In this document: positions 21,300 through 32,300 of the stretch, in pieces
Layout of the letters: each line of letters begins with the position of its first letter
Numbering within the stretch: the first letter of the stretch is position 1
Source of the DNA: Isoetes taiwanensis
Lineage: Eukaryota; Streptophyta; Lycopodiopsida; Isoetales; Isoetaceae
Length of the DNA: 64,000 nucleotides
Assembly (NCBI GenBank): GCA_021234155.1
Contig: JAJEKV010000165.1
Coordinates: 868,001-932,000, forward strand
Reading direction: 5' to 3'
Position numbers and translations under genes: made by a program
Notes under the pieces: model-generated
What the model was told of the DNA's origin: nothing
Seen by the model: only the letters and a program-made list of their open reading frames with translations
Databases searched by the model: none

Positions 21300-22255
21300 C
21301 ATGAGAGAAAAACTTGCGGTACTGGAGGCTCGGAATTCACGGAGGTACAAGAATTGGATTCTCTGCTTGGCGCGGAGGTGGCGCAGTTGCAGCAAGGCCG
21401 AGCGTCCACGTAGTGGCATCAAAACGGTTGCCAATGTCAAAATTGAATTCAAAAGTATTCACGCCCACTGGTGATGCGGATGAATTATTCAGCGTGGCCG
21501 GGATTTGAATTCATATTTTGCTAAGACTAAGGATGCGGGGACACTTCCGGTTATATTTTCTTTGGCGTCATCCGGATGGGGTTGCTAAGGACTGGTGGCT
21601 GGATATCCGGAAGAACCAGGCCAATCGATCAACCTATTGTTACCTTTCTTGAATTTGAAAAGCAAATCAAAAATGGTTTTTTGGGTCATAATTGGGGCGC
21701 GATCTTATCGCGGAATGGAATAAGTTGACCCAACAAAACATGGAAACTGATCGATCCTTACGCGCACGAGTTTTAAAGAAAGGACTTCAGCTTAGTAAAA
21801 ATGATCTTTGAGAAGTCCTAAAAAACTCATGGGTGGGGTGCATCGTTAGGTGCGCAAAGCTTCGACCTGCAAGTTGCCAATCTTTCTTTTGGTGAGCTCG
21901 TAAGATGGCGGCGAGAAAGTAGAGGAGGAAGGTTTGGCCCTTCTTGAAGCCATTAATGCTCAACGCGTGGCCTCAAAGTTTCTATGAAAGAGGCGTAGTG
22001 GTTTTCGGGATAAATCAATGGGATCTGCTCCGGTGGTGCGGGCGTTCAAGCGGCCGCACCAGACGTTCGCAGATAATAATGAACTGTTGGGGCCAAAGAG
22101 CCAAAGGAATATGATTATCAAAACGCATAAGAAGCGGCTTATGCGAGAAAATAAGTGTTTTGTTTGTTATTCAACCGATCATAAGTTTATGAATGCCCTA
22201 CTTATTTGGAAAGAAGAAAGGGGAACGAAAGGAAGCTACACCTACTCTTAAGTCC
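21300..22255 (+). pseudogene. gag remnant of the chromodomain element
   Basis: Broken frames contain the gag-like words LWRHPDGVAKDWW (near 21560-21600) and LTQQNMETDRSLRAR (near 21725). At 22156-22200 there is a zinc-knuckle remnant CFVCYSTDHKFMNA in which the final cysteine of CCHC is replaced by alanine. Gag would form the particle and bind RNA. Confidence 0.6.
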
Positions 22256-22379
22256 GGGACTAAGAAAGAAGATAAAAGTAAGAAAGTAGCTTCCGTTTAG
22301 GATGGAAAAGGGAAGAAGGTGGCTCACGGTCCGGGAAAAATGGGATATGGATTACGCTGAGAATAGTAGTCTCTTACGA

Positions 22380-25090
22380 TTTTGGGCTACTATTCAAGAT
22401 CAAAAAGTACATGTCCTATTCGATCCCGGCGGTGGAGTTTGATTTTATTTCCTTTCAAACTTTGGTGAAAGAACTCAAATTAACTTCTATTCCTTTATCA
22501 AGTGATGTAGAATTAGCTTACGCTTTCTTGAATGTTGCCCCTCCGCCTTCTTCATTTATGGTCAAGGATGTTGAATTTCAATTGCGGGGATATATCGTAA
22601 CGTTCTTTCATGGTTTTAGACCTTGGAGGTATGGATATTATTCTAGGCATGCCGTGGCATAAGGCTATTAATCCTCTTATAGATTGGAAGCGGGTATTGT
22701 TATGTTATCCTTGGAAGGGGTAAAAAGACCTTCAAGTTTGTGAAGGATGATATTGTATCCCTATTCCCACGATTTTCATTGTATGCAGTTTAAACGTTTG
22801 GCAATGAAAACTCATTTTGTGTATTTGGTGGTTTTCGCGTTCTAAGTTAGAAGTATCTCCATTAAATGAGTCAAAGCAGTCTTTTTGCATTATTTTGATG
22901 ATGTCTTTTTCAAATGAAATTCCACAAACTTTGCCACCCCGTTTGGAGGACCAGGATTGATCTTCTTCACAGGAAAGCACCTCCTAATCAAGCTCCTTAT
23001 CCGAGAATGCATGGCCAACAAGTTGAGATTAAAGGCCAGCTTGATGAGTTGCTTCAAAATTTGGATTGATCCGCCATAGTTCTTCACCTTTGGTGCTCTG
23101 TCTTGTTGGTTAAGAAAAAAGATAATTCCTGCGCATGTGTATCGATTATCGCTTTGAATAAGATAACCATAAAGAATCGGTTTCCTATACCAAGGGCGGA
23201 TGATTTGTTTGATCAACTCCAAAGTGCCCACGGTTTTTTAGCCGTCTTGATCTTAAGTCGGGGGTATTGGCAACTTAAGGTTGCGCTGAAGATGTTCACA
23301 AGGCTAGCGTTTAGGACAACCTTTGGACATTATGAGTTTTTAGTCATGCCATTTGGACTTACAAATGCGCCCGGCTTCTTTTTTGAGGCTAATGGGGCCA
23401 ATATTTGAAGATGTGCATGGTGTTTATGTTGTCGTGTTCTTTGATGACATATTAGTTTTTAGTAAGTCCGAGGAAGATCATTACTTGCATTTTGCGAGGG
23501 TTTCCGTCGGTTAAGGGCGAGTCTATTACTCTTAATCCTAAGAAAAGTCTATTTTTCCAATCGAAATTGAATATTTAGGGTCATATTGTTTTATTTGAGG
23601 GTCTTAAAGTTGATCCCGGTAAGGTACAAGCAATTGTGGATTGGCTGTACCCTTTCGCCGGTTTGCATTCGCGTTCCTTTTTGGGCTTATGCAGTTATTA
23701 TAGGAAGTTTGTAATGCAATTTTGCTCGTTTAGCTTCAGATTTATATTTGTTGCTCACGAAAAGATGTTCCTTTCCAATGGAATCTTAATCATCAGTTTG
23801 CTTTCCAAGTTTTAAAGGATGCCATGGTTAATCCTCTCCTTGCGTTTGCCAAAGTTTTTGGTCTACCTTTCTTGTTATGTGTTGATGCAAGTGGTGTGGC
23901 TTTGGGCGCGGTTTTGATCTTTGAGGATGGTCATCCTATTGCTTATGAAAGTCGAAAGTTTTTACGACCGCGGAAAGTAGATATAGTGTTTATGATAAGG
24001 AATTTCTCGGGCATGTCATTCATGCTTTGAAAGTGTGGCGACACTATCTTATAGGGTCAACGGTTCATATTTTGACCGACCACCAAAGCATTAGGGCACA
24101 TTGTTTCACGAAAAACATTATCGGAAGGCGGTTGAAATGGGTTGCTTTTATATGCGGAATATGATTTCTCGATGGATTATCGTCCGTAAAGAGAATGTTG
24201 TAGGCGATGCTTTAAGTAGGCGCTATGCGGTTTGTTCTCTTTCTATAGCACAATCCAACCATTTGGAGAAATGAAGCCATTGTATGCCACTTGACCACGA
24301 TTATAAAGATATTTGGTTGTTAGCTCAAAGTGGCAATGCATATGGATATAAGATCGTTAATGGGTTCTTGTATAAAGGTCCAAAGCTATGCATTGTCTGG
24401 AACTTTCTGGTCACTTATTCTTAAAGAAGTCCATGATGCACCCCTCTGCGGGTCATCGTGGGTAGGCAACTTTGGCAAAGCTTGAACCATACTTTATTTG
24501 GCCTTTGGATTGCGGAGAGATGTTTTGGTTCATATTGGCATTGTGTTACTTGTCAACTGCGGATAAAAAGCGAACAAGAAACCTCATGGTGTTCCTTTCT
24601 CCTTGCCTATTCCAGGAGGCAAAGTGGGAACGACTCACTATGGATTTTATTGTTGGTCTTCCTCCCGTTCTCGCAAGAACAAGCATCATTTGGACAATTG
24701 TTGATTGTTTAACTAAGCACGCTCATTTTATTCCTTGTTCGGATAAGTTGACTGGCTTATAGTGCGGCCTACGCTCTTTATCAAAAAGATATTTAGGCTA
24801 CATGGTTTGCCAAAGATTATTGTATCCGATCGTGATACAAAGTTTACTAGTAAATTGCGAAGGCATTATTTATGCAATTGGGGACCCGAGTTGAGGTTCT
24901 CCTTTGCTTTTCACCCGGCCCGATGGACAATCCGAGGTGGTCAATAAAGTTATTTGTTCCATCTTAAGGGGGTTTGTCAATGAACATCAAGGTCATTGGG
25001 AAGAGTATTTGCCTATTCTTTGAATTTGTGTATAATAATACCTATCGATCTACCATAAAGATGACTCCTTTTTGGTGGTCTATGGTCCCG
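22380..25090 (+). pseudogene. pol remnant: protease, RT, RNase H, integrase
   Basis: The protease motif LFDPG lies at 22415-22430. RT motifs include FPIPRADDLFDQL (about 23190), VMPFGLTNAPGFFF (about 23345) and FFDDILVFS (about 23440-23465, first position Tyr to Phe). RNase H has DASGVALGAV (about 23885) and TDHQS (about 24075). The integrase zinc-binding half lies near 24440-24560, and the core has TMDFIVG (about 24640) and VSDRDTKFTS (about 24815). Many frameshifts and stops separate these blocks, so no polyprotein can be made. Confidence 0.85.
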
Positions 25091-25329
25091 GCTGTGATGA
25101 GCCCACTCTTTCAGTGTGTGAAGATGTTCCACTGGCGATGATTTGGTTATTGAGCATAAGGATCTCATAGACTTGCTTCAAGCTTCGTATTCGAGATGCT
25201 CAAGCATCTTTTGCAAATAAATCATCTAAGTTCGCGGCAACCAATGGTTTTAAGGAAGGAGATTGGGTATGGATGAGGATCCATAAAGGCCACTTTAAGA
25301 AAGATGCTTGGCGCAAGAAGGATCTTAAG

Positions 25330-25655
25330 TTGGCACCCGTTTCCATGGACCATTTCAAGTTATTAAAGTGGTCAATGAGAATGCATATCAATTAAGATTG
25401 CCTCAAGGTTGGAAAATGCATGATGTAGTGAATGTTTCATTCCTAAAGGCTTATCATGGTAAGGAGTTACCTCAACTTGGGAGGTTAAGCGAGCGCAAAT
25501 GATTGATGATTCAAGTTCTAGAGCTTTCCTAAACAATTTTGGATAAATCCACTAGTGGTTCAAGACAATATTTGGTTAAGTTAAGCTCACAAACCTTTGG
25601 AGGGCCTTCATGGGTGCGTGGCAATGTTTTAGAAGCTTATCCTGGATATTCTTAG
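25330..25655 (+). pseudogene. Integrase C-terminus and chromodomain remnant
   Basis: The text NAYQLRLPQGWKMHDVVNV (about 25378-25435) is the typical integrase C-terminal block. After a stop, ILDKSTSGSRQYLVKL ... PSWVRGNVLEAYPGY (about 25535-25650) matches a chromodomain (YLVKW-type core), the module chromoviruses use to recognise modified histone tails. This places the element in the chromovirus clade. Confidence 0.65.
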
Positions 25656-25820
25656 AGAATATAAAGATCGGAAAGCAAAAGGAAGCCGAGGGACAAGAGG
25701 AAGTCCAAGCACGGGCTTCTACTAAGCGGGCTAAGCGAGGGCAAGGAAGGATTATGCTCCGGATGGCTAAAGGTATTTAGATACCCTTTTACTTGTGAGA
25801 GAGGATTTCTTTGCAATGTC

Positions 25821-25830
25821 AAGGGGGGAA
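25821..25830 (+). other. Polypurine tract of the chromodomain element
   Basis: AAGGGGGGAA directly abuts the TGCTATATGC start of the 3' LTR and is the expected plus-strand primer. Confidence 0.8.
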
Positions 25831-26054
25831 TGCTATATGCTAAGGGCGTGGAGTCCAAAGATGGCTTTTTAGGCAAAAAAGAGGGCCTTTAGTCCAAAAG
25901 GGGCTTATGGTCCAAAGAGGGCTTTGGTCCAAAGATGGACCAAAGGGGCGTGCATGCTATATAGTAGCTCGGGGGAGAGCTCTGGGGCAGCTGTGTCATA
26001 GCTGAGGGCTCGTGGTTGGGTGGTGAGATAGCGTGCCACGTCAAGTGTGTGTTT
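25829..26054 (+). repeat. 3' LTR of the chromodomain element
   Basis: Matches 20968-21192 with scattered differences concentrated in its last third. It joins F-box coding sequence directly, and its final bases keep the downstream frame open without supplying an ATG. Confidence 0.85.
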
Positions 26055-27124
26055 TAGGAGTAGATGTTCTGGCTGCTTACAGTTGCTCTGCCAAAACGTG
26101 GTTCAAATTTCCTCTTTCTTTTCTGGGCAGACTAGGCACTTGCCATGCTGCTGTAAGCTCCAACGCTGGCCTTGTTGCTTTTTTCAAAATGCCAAAGAGA
26201 ATTGACCCCCGCAAGCAGCCTAATCTTCAGGTCCTGGTGTTTGATCCACGCAAGGCATCCCTTATATCACGAATCGACATGCCTCCAAACAGGAGGATTG
26301 ATGAAAGAGTCGAACTTTCTTGGTTTGAGAGAATGATTGAAGTTCCTGTCATAGTCACAGTTGGTCCCCTGGCCCTGATCCCTTCTCGGGATCCCAGCAA
26401 CAACTTCAAGCTGGTTGCATTTTCGCATGGTGAGCAGAGCTCATTCTGGGTGTATAATTCACTTGGAAAATGTTGGAGGAAGGTTAAAGGTTATGGGTTC
26501 AAGTTGATGGACGTTAAGCCTTGCAGTCTTGTGAGAGGAAATTGTGCTTACTTTCTTGCAAGGAGCCATGATTGGCTCCACATTCTGGTTTATAATGCTG
26601 ACACTGATGAAATTACCATGGAAGAAGGCTGGATTCCTACTGAATTTAATACGCGGGTGATCTTTGTGGTGCGGCCTAATTTATTCTGTTGCAGAGGGAA
26701 GCTGGCCATGTGTGACGTGATTCAAAAGGATGAAGAACCTAGCAGCAAAGAAGAAGAAAATGATTATAGTGATTATGATGATGATGATGATGGATATTAT
26801 GACGATGAACTGGAGTATGAAAAAGCAGGAAAAGACTCTGCCTTGGTGATTTGGGAGAGGGAGTTTGAGGATAGTGCTGGAGATTGGAAAGAGGTTGCCA
26901 GGATGCCTCAGGAAATGTGGACAGAAATGTACTCAAATGTGGACTGTAAGTACTTCCCCTGGATGAGAATTTGTGGCAGTGTAAACTTGGTGTTTTTGCA
27001 GCTTGAAAGGTGGAAGGTAATTGTCTGCAACCTTGATACTGGCTGCTGGGACTATGTGCCTTCATTGCCCAAAAAGATTGGACAGAAGATATATGAGGAT
27101 GTCTTCATGCTGGACCTAATATGA
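26033..27124 (+). CDS. 3' part of an F-box/kelch-like gene, still open
   Basis: The frame is open from just after a TGA at 26024-26026, inside the LTR, to the TGA at 27122-27124. The gene-derived part begins with GVDVLAAYSCSAKTWFKFP at 26057. The first ATG is at 26189, giving 311 residues; 26033 is a GTG. The protein resembles the C-terminal beta-propeller of plant F-box/kelch proteins (CHAAVSSNAGLVAFFK; LVFDPRK; WRKVKGYGF; VIVCNLDTGCWDYVPSLP). An acidic insert DYDDDDDGYYDDE lies about two-thirds along. Joined in order with 20693-20967 it would give a normal F-box/kelch length of about 450 codons. No disabling change is seen in 1.07 kb despite an old insertion upstream. It may be an expressed truncated protein lacking the F-box, or a pseudogene spared by chance. 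Confidence 0.65.
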   Translation: MPRQVCVLGVDVLAAYSCSAKTWFKFPLSFLGRLGTCHAAVSSNAGLVAFFKMPKRIDPRKQPNLQVLVFDPRKASLISRIDMPPNRRIDERVELSWFERMIEVPVIVTVGPLALIPSRDPSNNFKLVAFSHGEQSSFWVYNSLGKCWRKVKGYGFKLMDVKPCSLVRGNCAYFLARSHDWLHILVYNADTDEITMEEGWIPTEFNTRVIFVVRPNLFCCRGKLAMCDVIQKDEEPSSKEEENDYSDYDDDDDGYYDDELEYEKAGKDSALVIWEREFEDSAGDWKEVARMPQEMWTEMYSNVDCKYFPWMRICGSVNLVFLQLERWKVIVCNLDTGCWDYVPSLPKKIGQKIYEDVFMLDLI

Positions 27125-28225
27125 GCAGGTACTTATGAATCTCTTTTCTTTTTATAAATAATATGTTTGCAGCTTATTGGTGATGAGGTAGAGGATTCGT
27201 GAATTAGATTTTGTTGGTGCATTGGGCCTAGAAATTCCATTTGGCGCATAGCTTCTTAGAGCTTGGTTTACACCTGTGATAAAATCAGTTCATGGACGTC
27301 GAATTTACAGATTATGGGGAATTCCAATGCCATGCTACTTTCCTAGCTAATTTTGTATTGTTTTTGCATGGACTTTGCTGCTTGCATTTACTGTTCTAGT
27401 GAAATTCTGAGGCTATACTAGTCAAGCATATATCTTAGCAATCCACCAGATCAATGAAGTAAGTGTTCCAATGTGTACGTTCAATTGTATCCATTTAGCA
27501 GATTGTTTTTGGTCTTGTGAACATTCAGTACCTTGTTCTATGGTGTGGCGCATGCTCAAAATAGAGAATGTGCTGAACAGGGCATGCAGGAGAGTTCTGC
27601 AAAAATCCAGCTAGTTCACGTCCAAAACAACAGATTTTGCTGTTTCTTCAGTTTTCGTAAGGGTTTTAGGACATTGTAGAGTTAAAATTTAAGCAAATAG
27701 AATAGGGCGAGGCAGGATAGAACATGTTTGTTAAATGTGCCTGACAGATAATACTTTCCTATGCATCTTAAATGATAGCATGGCTTCCCTATAAAATTAG
27801 GTTTTTCTTGTCATTTACATATATTTCTCGTCTGGAATTTTTTGTAACATATCTGAAATCTGTGCTCCTTTAGCTTCTAGCTTCTGGTGAGTTTGATGTT
27901 ATCTAATCGAAGGTGGTAATTTGTAGGGTCTAACCTATTGGCAATACATTCCCTTTTCTTGTTTTGGACAGTTTTTGGGACAAGTTATGGGCCTACTCAT
28001 ACTTCATTGCTGTAAACAAAGAAGTCTTACCTACATTTGTCTTCGTCGGTGGATTTTGTGGATAATGTTAGTCGTCATTAATTTCTTTATCCATAGTTAA
28101 AGATCCACTACAGCTACAATATAAAGTCATAATCAAATTCATTTAAAAATATTTTTAGAGCTTTTCTTCCTAGATTTTAATTCTTTCGCGGTTAAACGGT
28201 GTTGGGACATATAGCCTGCAACCAT
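27125..28225. other. 3' flank of the F-box gene, no gene seen
   Basis: AT-rich, T-rich sequence consistent with a 3' untranslated or flanking region. No repeat or open frame of note. Confidence 0.4.
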
Positions 28226-28229
28226 CACC

Positions 28230-29310
28230 AACGTAAACCCCTGCTTCCTGGAAATTCCTGGATTTTCCAGTGAAAGTTCTTTTTGGGTATTTTTTAGGCA
28301 AGGGTTTCCTGGCGGCGCCGCTTACAGCGCCGCCACTACAGACGTTGCTTCTTAGACTTGTTTTATTGAATTGTCACAAAAACATTAATTTTCACAGAAC
28401 TTAAAAACTTGAACATTAATTTTCACAGAACATCCAATATATCATTCTCCACAAGTGTAAAGGACGACCTTCTACTTAAACACGAATCAGAAACCCCTCT
28501 ACTAACATAAAGAACTGAGAAGATTTCAATAAAGCTTGGTTCCACCATTTCTACAAGTCTGCAACAACAAAAAGATTGTTAAAGATCATCATTTAACAAA
28601 AGAAAATAAAAGAAAAATTACTCCTTAAAAAATTTACCTTCAAATTTGCTCCAAGAACTCGGATCTGAGTGCTACGGAACTCGGAATCTTAAACTCTTGA
28701 AGATAAAAGCAATTCTTGAACCAAGATTAAGGTTTACGAAAGTCGGAACTCGGAAATCGAAGAACTCTGCTCCAAGAACTCGGATCTGAGTGCTAGGGAC
28801 GACTGCTCTAAGACGACTGCTCCAAGAACTCTGCTCCAAGACGACTACTCCAAGAACTCTCAAAAACTCTGCTCCAAAAACTCTCAAAAACTCTGCTCCA
28901 AGAACTGCGCCTTCACCTTGAAGAACTGCTCCAAGAACCTACCCCTTGAAGAAATAAAGAGCAAAAGAAAAAAAAAAATCGCTTAAAATCTAACTAAAAT
29001 GCATCAAAAATCGTTCTAAAGGTGAAGGAGGATCACTCCTCACCTCAGAACCAAAAGTGGCGCCCAGCGCCTCGGCCTACACCAAGATCGCCGGACCGGA
29101 CCTTCGCCGGACCGCACCTCCGCCATCGCTGTAGAGAAGAGAGAGAAAAAAAAAAGGGATAAACGGAATTTCCAGGAAGCCGGGGATTACGGTTGGAGCC
29201 GCTTTTAGGGGTTTCCGGCTGGAAACGGCGGCCGCGCCGCTAACGCCCTTCGCGGGCGGCGCTGCCGCCGGCTTCAATGGAACCCCTCAAAGGTGGCGGT
29301 TCCCTAGCAC
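28230..29310. mobile_element. GC-rich unit with inverted ends (candidate transposon)
   Basis: Left words CGTAAACCCCTGCTTCCTGGAAATTCC (28231-28257) recur inverted at the right as GGAATTTCCAGGAAGCCGGGG and ATTACG (29166-29192). Next to each lie GC-rich palindromes: GGCGGCGCCGCTTACAGCGCCGCC at 28311-28334, and GGCGGCCGCGCCGC with GGGCGGCGCTGCCGCC at 29227-29270. The interior has a CTCCAAGAACTC tandem array (28640-28940). The ends are not perfect, so the element class is open. Confidence 0.45.
28640..28945 (-). repeat. GCTCCAAGAACTC tandem array
   Basis: The 13-base word GCTCCAAGAACTC and variants (GCTCCAAGACGAC, GCTCCAAAAACTCTCAAAAACTCT) are repeated more than ten times with occasional AACTCGGATCTGAGTGCTA inserts, itself present twice. 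Frames on the minus strand through the array are repeat artefacts. Confidence 0.7.
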
Positions 29311-32300
29311 ATAATCCATAGAGAACATGTGGCGGACAAACTACATTTGAAGCGAAAATGATATCTGGTACAATGTATTTTTATAGCAGTATATTCAAGT
29401 AAAAAACAAATGTTGTTTTAGATGCAAAAATGAACATTAGAAGCAATTATTGATCAACCATTTTTTGCCCACTTCATTCAATTATCAACACGGTTAAATA
29501 AACCCTCAACTTTCAGCAACGACACGCTCAACTAAGTACTTGCGTATATTCTAATATGAGGTCATGCATACAATGCATCCAATCTAAAGCACAATTTTGG
29601 ACAATACTTGAATTTGTGGACCTTTTTTGGAAATCTTGCTTCAATGACAGTTTTCGTATACGAACAGACATCCCCTCAACAACAAGCACTGGAATCTTCA
29701 CAATGTTGAGTCTTAATGGAAAGAGCCTAGCTTCTTCTTCTTCTATCTCAATGCGGTCACTAGCAGTCGTTGGCTTCCATCTCTTCTTCTAACAATTGAC
29801 ATAATTGGATGGGTATACTTGGTTTCTCATAGGCACAGAGTGACTCCCAACAAGTCACTCGAAGTTCTCTTTCTTATCATCTATTTGGGGCTCTTTAGTA
29901 GCGTACCCTACCCACGTCAAACACGGTACACGCCATTATAAACATGCGATATAAAAGATATAAAATCACATGCCTATTTCTGTTTTGTACAAACGAATCG
30001 TCCAATTGCAAGAGAAAAATTTCATGGTAAGAACTTCAGGGATGGCTCGTCAAATGGATAACTTGTTAGTGACTAGTAATGCTAGCTTCATTTTGAACGT
30101 TTTGTGTTTCCAACATCTGAATGATCGCTAATTGTGCGTCTTAATTCAAGCTTGATATAATAATGGTCATCTTATGTCATGGGGTCAGTTCTAGACTAGA
30201 TATGTTCTGTCGAGTTGGGATATGTCACTCTGGGAGAAGATCGCAAAGAATTTGCCACTTCTTGTGATGGACAGAGTTATAGAAAGGACTCCATGAAGTT
30301 GCAATGAGTCAATTCCTAAAAGCAAGAACTTTATCAAATTTATATAATGCCTTCTTCAAGCACCGAGTGCCCTTCCAGTGCCAGTTAGATGGAAACTGCA
30401 CATTCCACATGAGTATTGGTCTCGTACGTGGCGTTGGGTTTGGGATGACCTACTCCATGCAAAGGTATTTGTGCTTTGGTGGCAGCTCATTCACAGATGT
30501 TTGTAAGTTAATGCATTTCATCATCAATTAGGGGGTGCATCAGTCATCATCTATAACATTGAAGTGCATCTTGCATCTATAATGTTCTTGAGAACATTAT
30601 GAATGGGAAAGTCATGAAATGGTTGAAACCATTAACCTTATAAGGCTATGAAGTGTACGTACCTCATTGACTCAGTAAAACAAAGGGAAATACATCCCTG
30701 TGAGGTTGAAGGGATCTGCCAAGCAGGTTCATGATGCCGAAGTAGTTCATGATCCCTGTTAGGTCGAAGGGATCCACCAAGCAGTTCGCGAAAAAGTCAA
30801 ATAACCAGTCCAAAAGGCCGGATTGGAAATTCGAGCCCATATAAAGGGCTTTGAGATGGTAAAAGGCACTGTTGCAGGGGCATCAAAAAGTTGTGTCCTT
30901 AATAGCATTTGACAGAGTAAGCAGATCTAATCCAGGACTACGACAGAAAATAGAGCCGATCTAACTAAGAAAAAAGAGCATTGGAGTTCATGGCAATTGC
31001 CCCATCATACAAATGCGCAATTTCTTTTAGCATGGCCCCACAATTTGCCCGAGAAAAAGGTTTTTTTTGCACATGATAACAAAAGTCCAGAAAAAAGATG
31101 ATTATGGAATTCAATGGATGCCAAGCTATAATATCATCATATAGAAATGAACCTCAAATATACCATGAACAAAATGGCCAGGACAATAAAATCTTTGCAT
31201 TCTCATGGTATTACTGTGCTTTTAGAGGTCATTGCCTCATCTCTGGAAGGACACCATTCCACATACCGAACCAAGTTTCATCCTGTCCTTATCCATAGCG
31301 GCAGACTATAACAGACACATCAAACACTATGTTGATCATGCGCAAAAACCATCATTAATTATCTCCTATATCAGTATATTGAAAGGGGCTGTTAAATATC
31401 AAAATTGATATGTCTCATGCCCTATGAATGTCTATCCCTTCCAAAATTGTACTTCAAAAGTTAAAGACCTTGAAAAGGCCAATCCTGCTCATTCCACACC
31501 ATCGTAATTGAAGATTTTTTAATTTACTATAAAGATGTATCCTCCGTGTTTCACTAAGCGACTACAAATTCCATGAAACCCAATTATTTTGCGAATCCCC
31601 CTAACAAATGCCCCTCTAAAATCATACACAGTTTAGAAATTCCAACTGTAGCAACCTAAACTTATAGCCCGTAACGCTACAAACAATAGAAATAGAAGCA
31701 ATAATAGAATGTGTGATTTACCAGTAATGTATCTACACTTCAAACAGTAGCACATAAAGCTTGCTTTAAGACATCTGCATGTTAGAAGAACACACATTAG
31801 AAACAAAGTAGAAGGATGATTAAGTGCAAAAATCTCATGCTCTTTTCAAACTACTACATATTAATGGGGCAGGAGTTTCTGTTCCCTCTATGGTCAACAA
31901 CACTTTGAGAACAGGGATTTAACTTTGATTGACATCTAATTAAGCTATATAATTGATTCATTTTACTTAAACAACCTTAAAATATGCAAACCTAACAGTA
32001 GGTAGACATGTGATATGCATCAGTGTAGTGAATCCTCTAAAACAGAAGCCCAAAAGTGGATATATAGAGCATATCATTGAGCTACAGCCTCGTGGTTCCT
32101 TTGTATGCAGACAAAAATTGTGGTTGAGGTATTTTTCTTTCTGTCAATACCCAAATATGAGGCTTTTTTCCACATATGATAGCACAGACTTTGCCTTGTG
32201 GGACCTGTACGTTAGAAGAATACACTTTAAGAAATAGAGTGAATAGCACATTTTTAAAGTTATCAACATTTTGCATGTCAGATTAGAGGTCTAGCCAGCT

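Larger units (their letters stand above)
20968..26054 (+). mobile_element. Degenerate chromodomain Ty3/gypsy retrotransposon
   Basis: Flanked by two direct LTRs (20968-21192 and 25829-26054), with a polypurine tract AAGGGGGGAA at the 3' LTR. The order gag, protease, reverse transcriptase, RNase H, integrase, chromodomain is that of a chromovirus. Total about 5.1 kb. A TAGGA pentamer at 20963-20967 and 26055-26059 is a plausible target-site duplication if the LTR begins AATGC and ends GTTT. With a TGCT start the duplication is not exact. The coding region is full of frameshifts and stops, so the copy is old and immobile. Confidence 0.85.

Noticed and set aside
26739-27065. Minus frame with a poly-His run
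   Set aside because: Shadow of the acidic Asp-rich insert of the F-box-derived frame on the plus strand.
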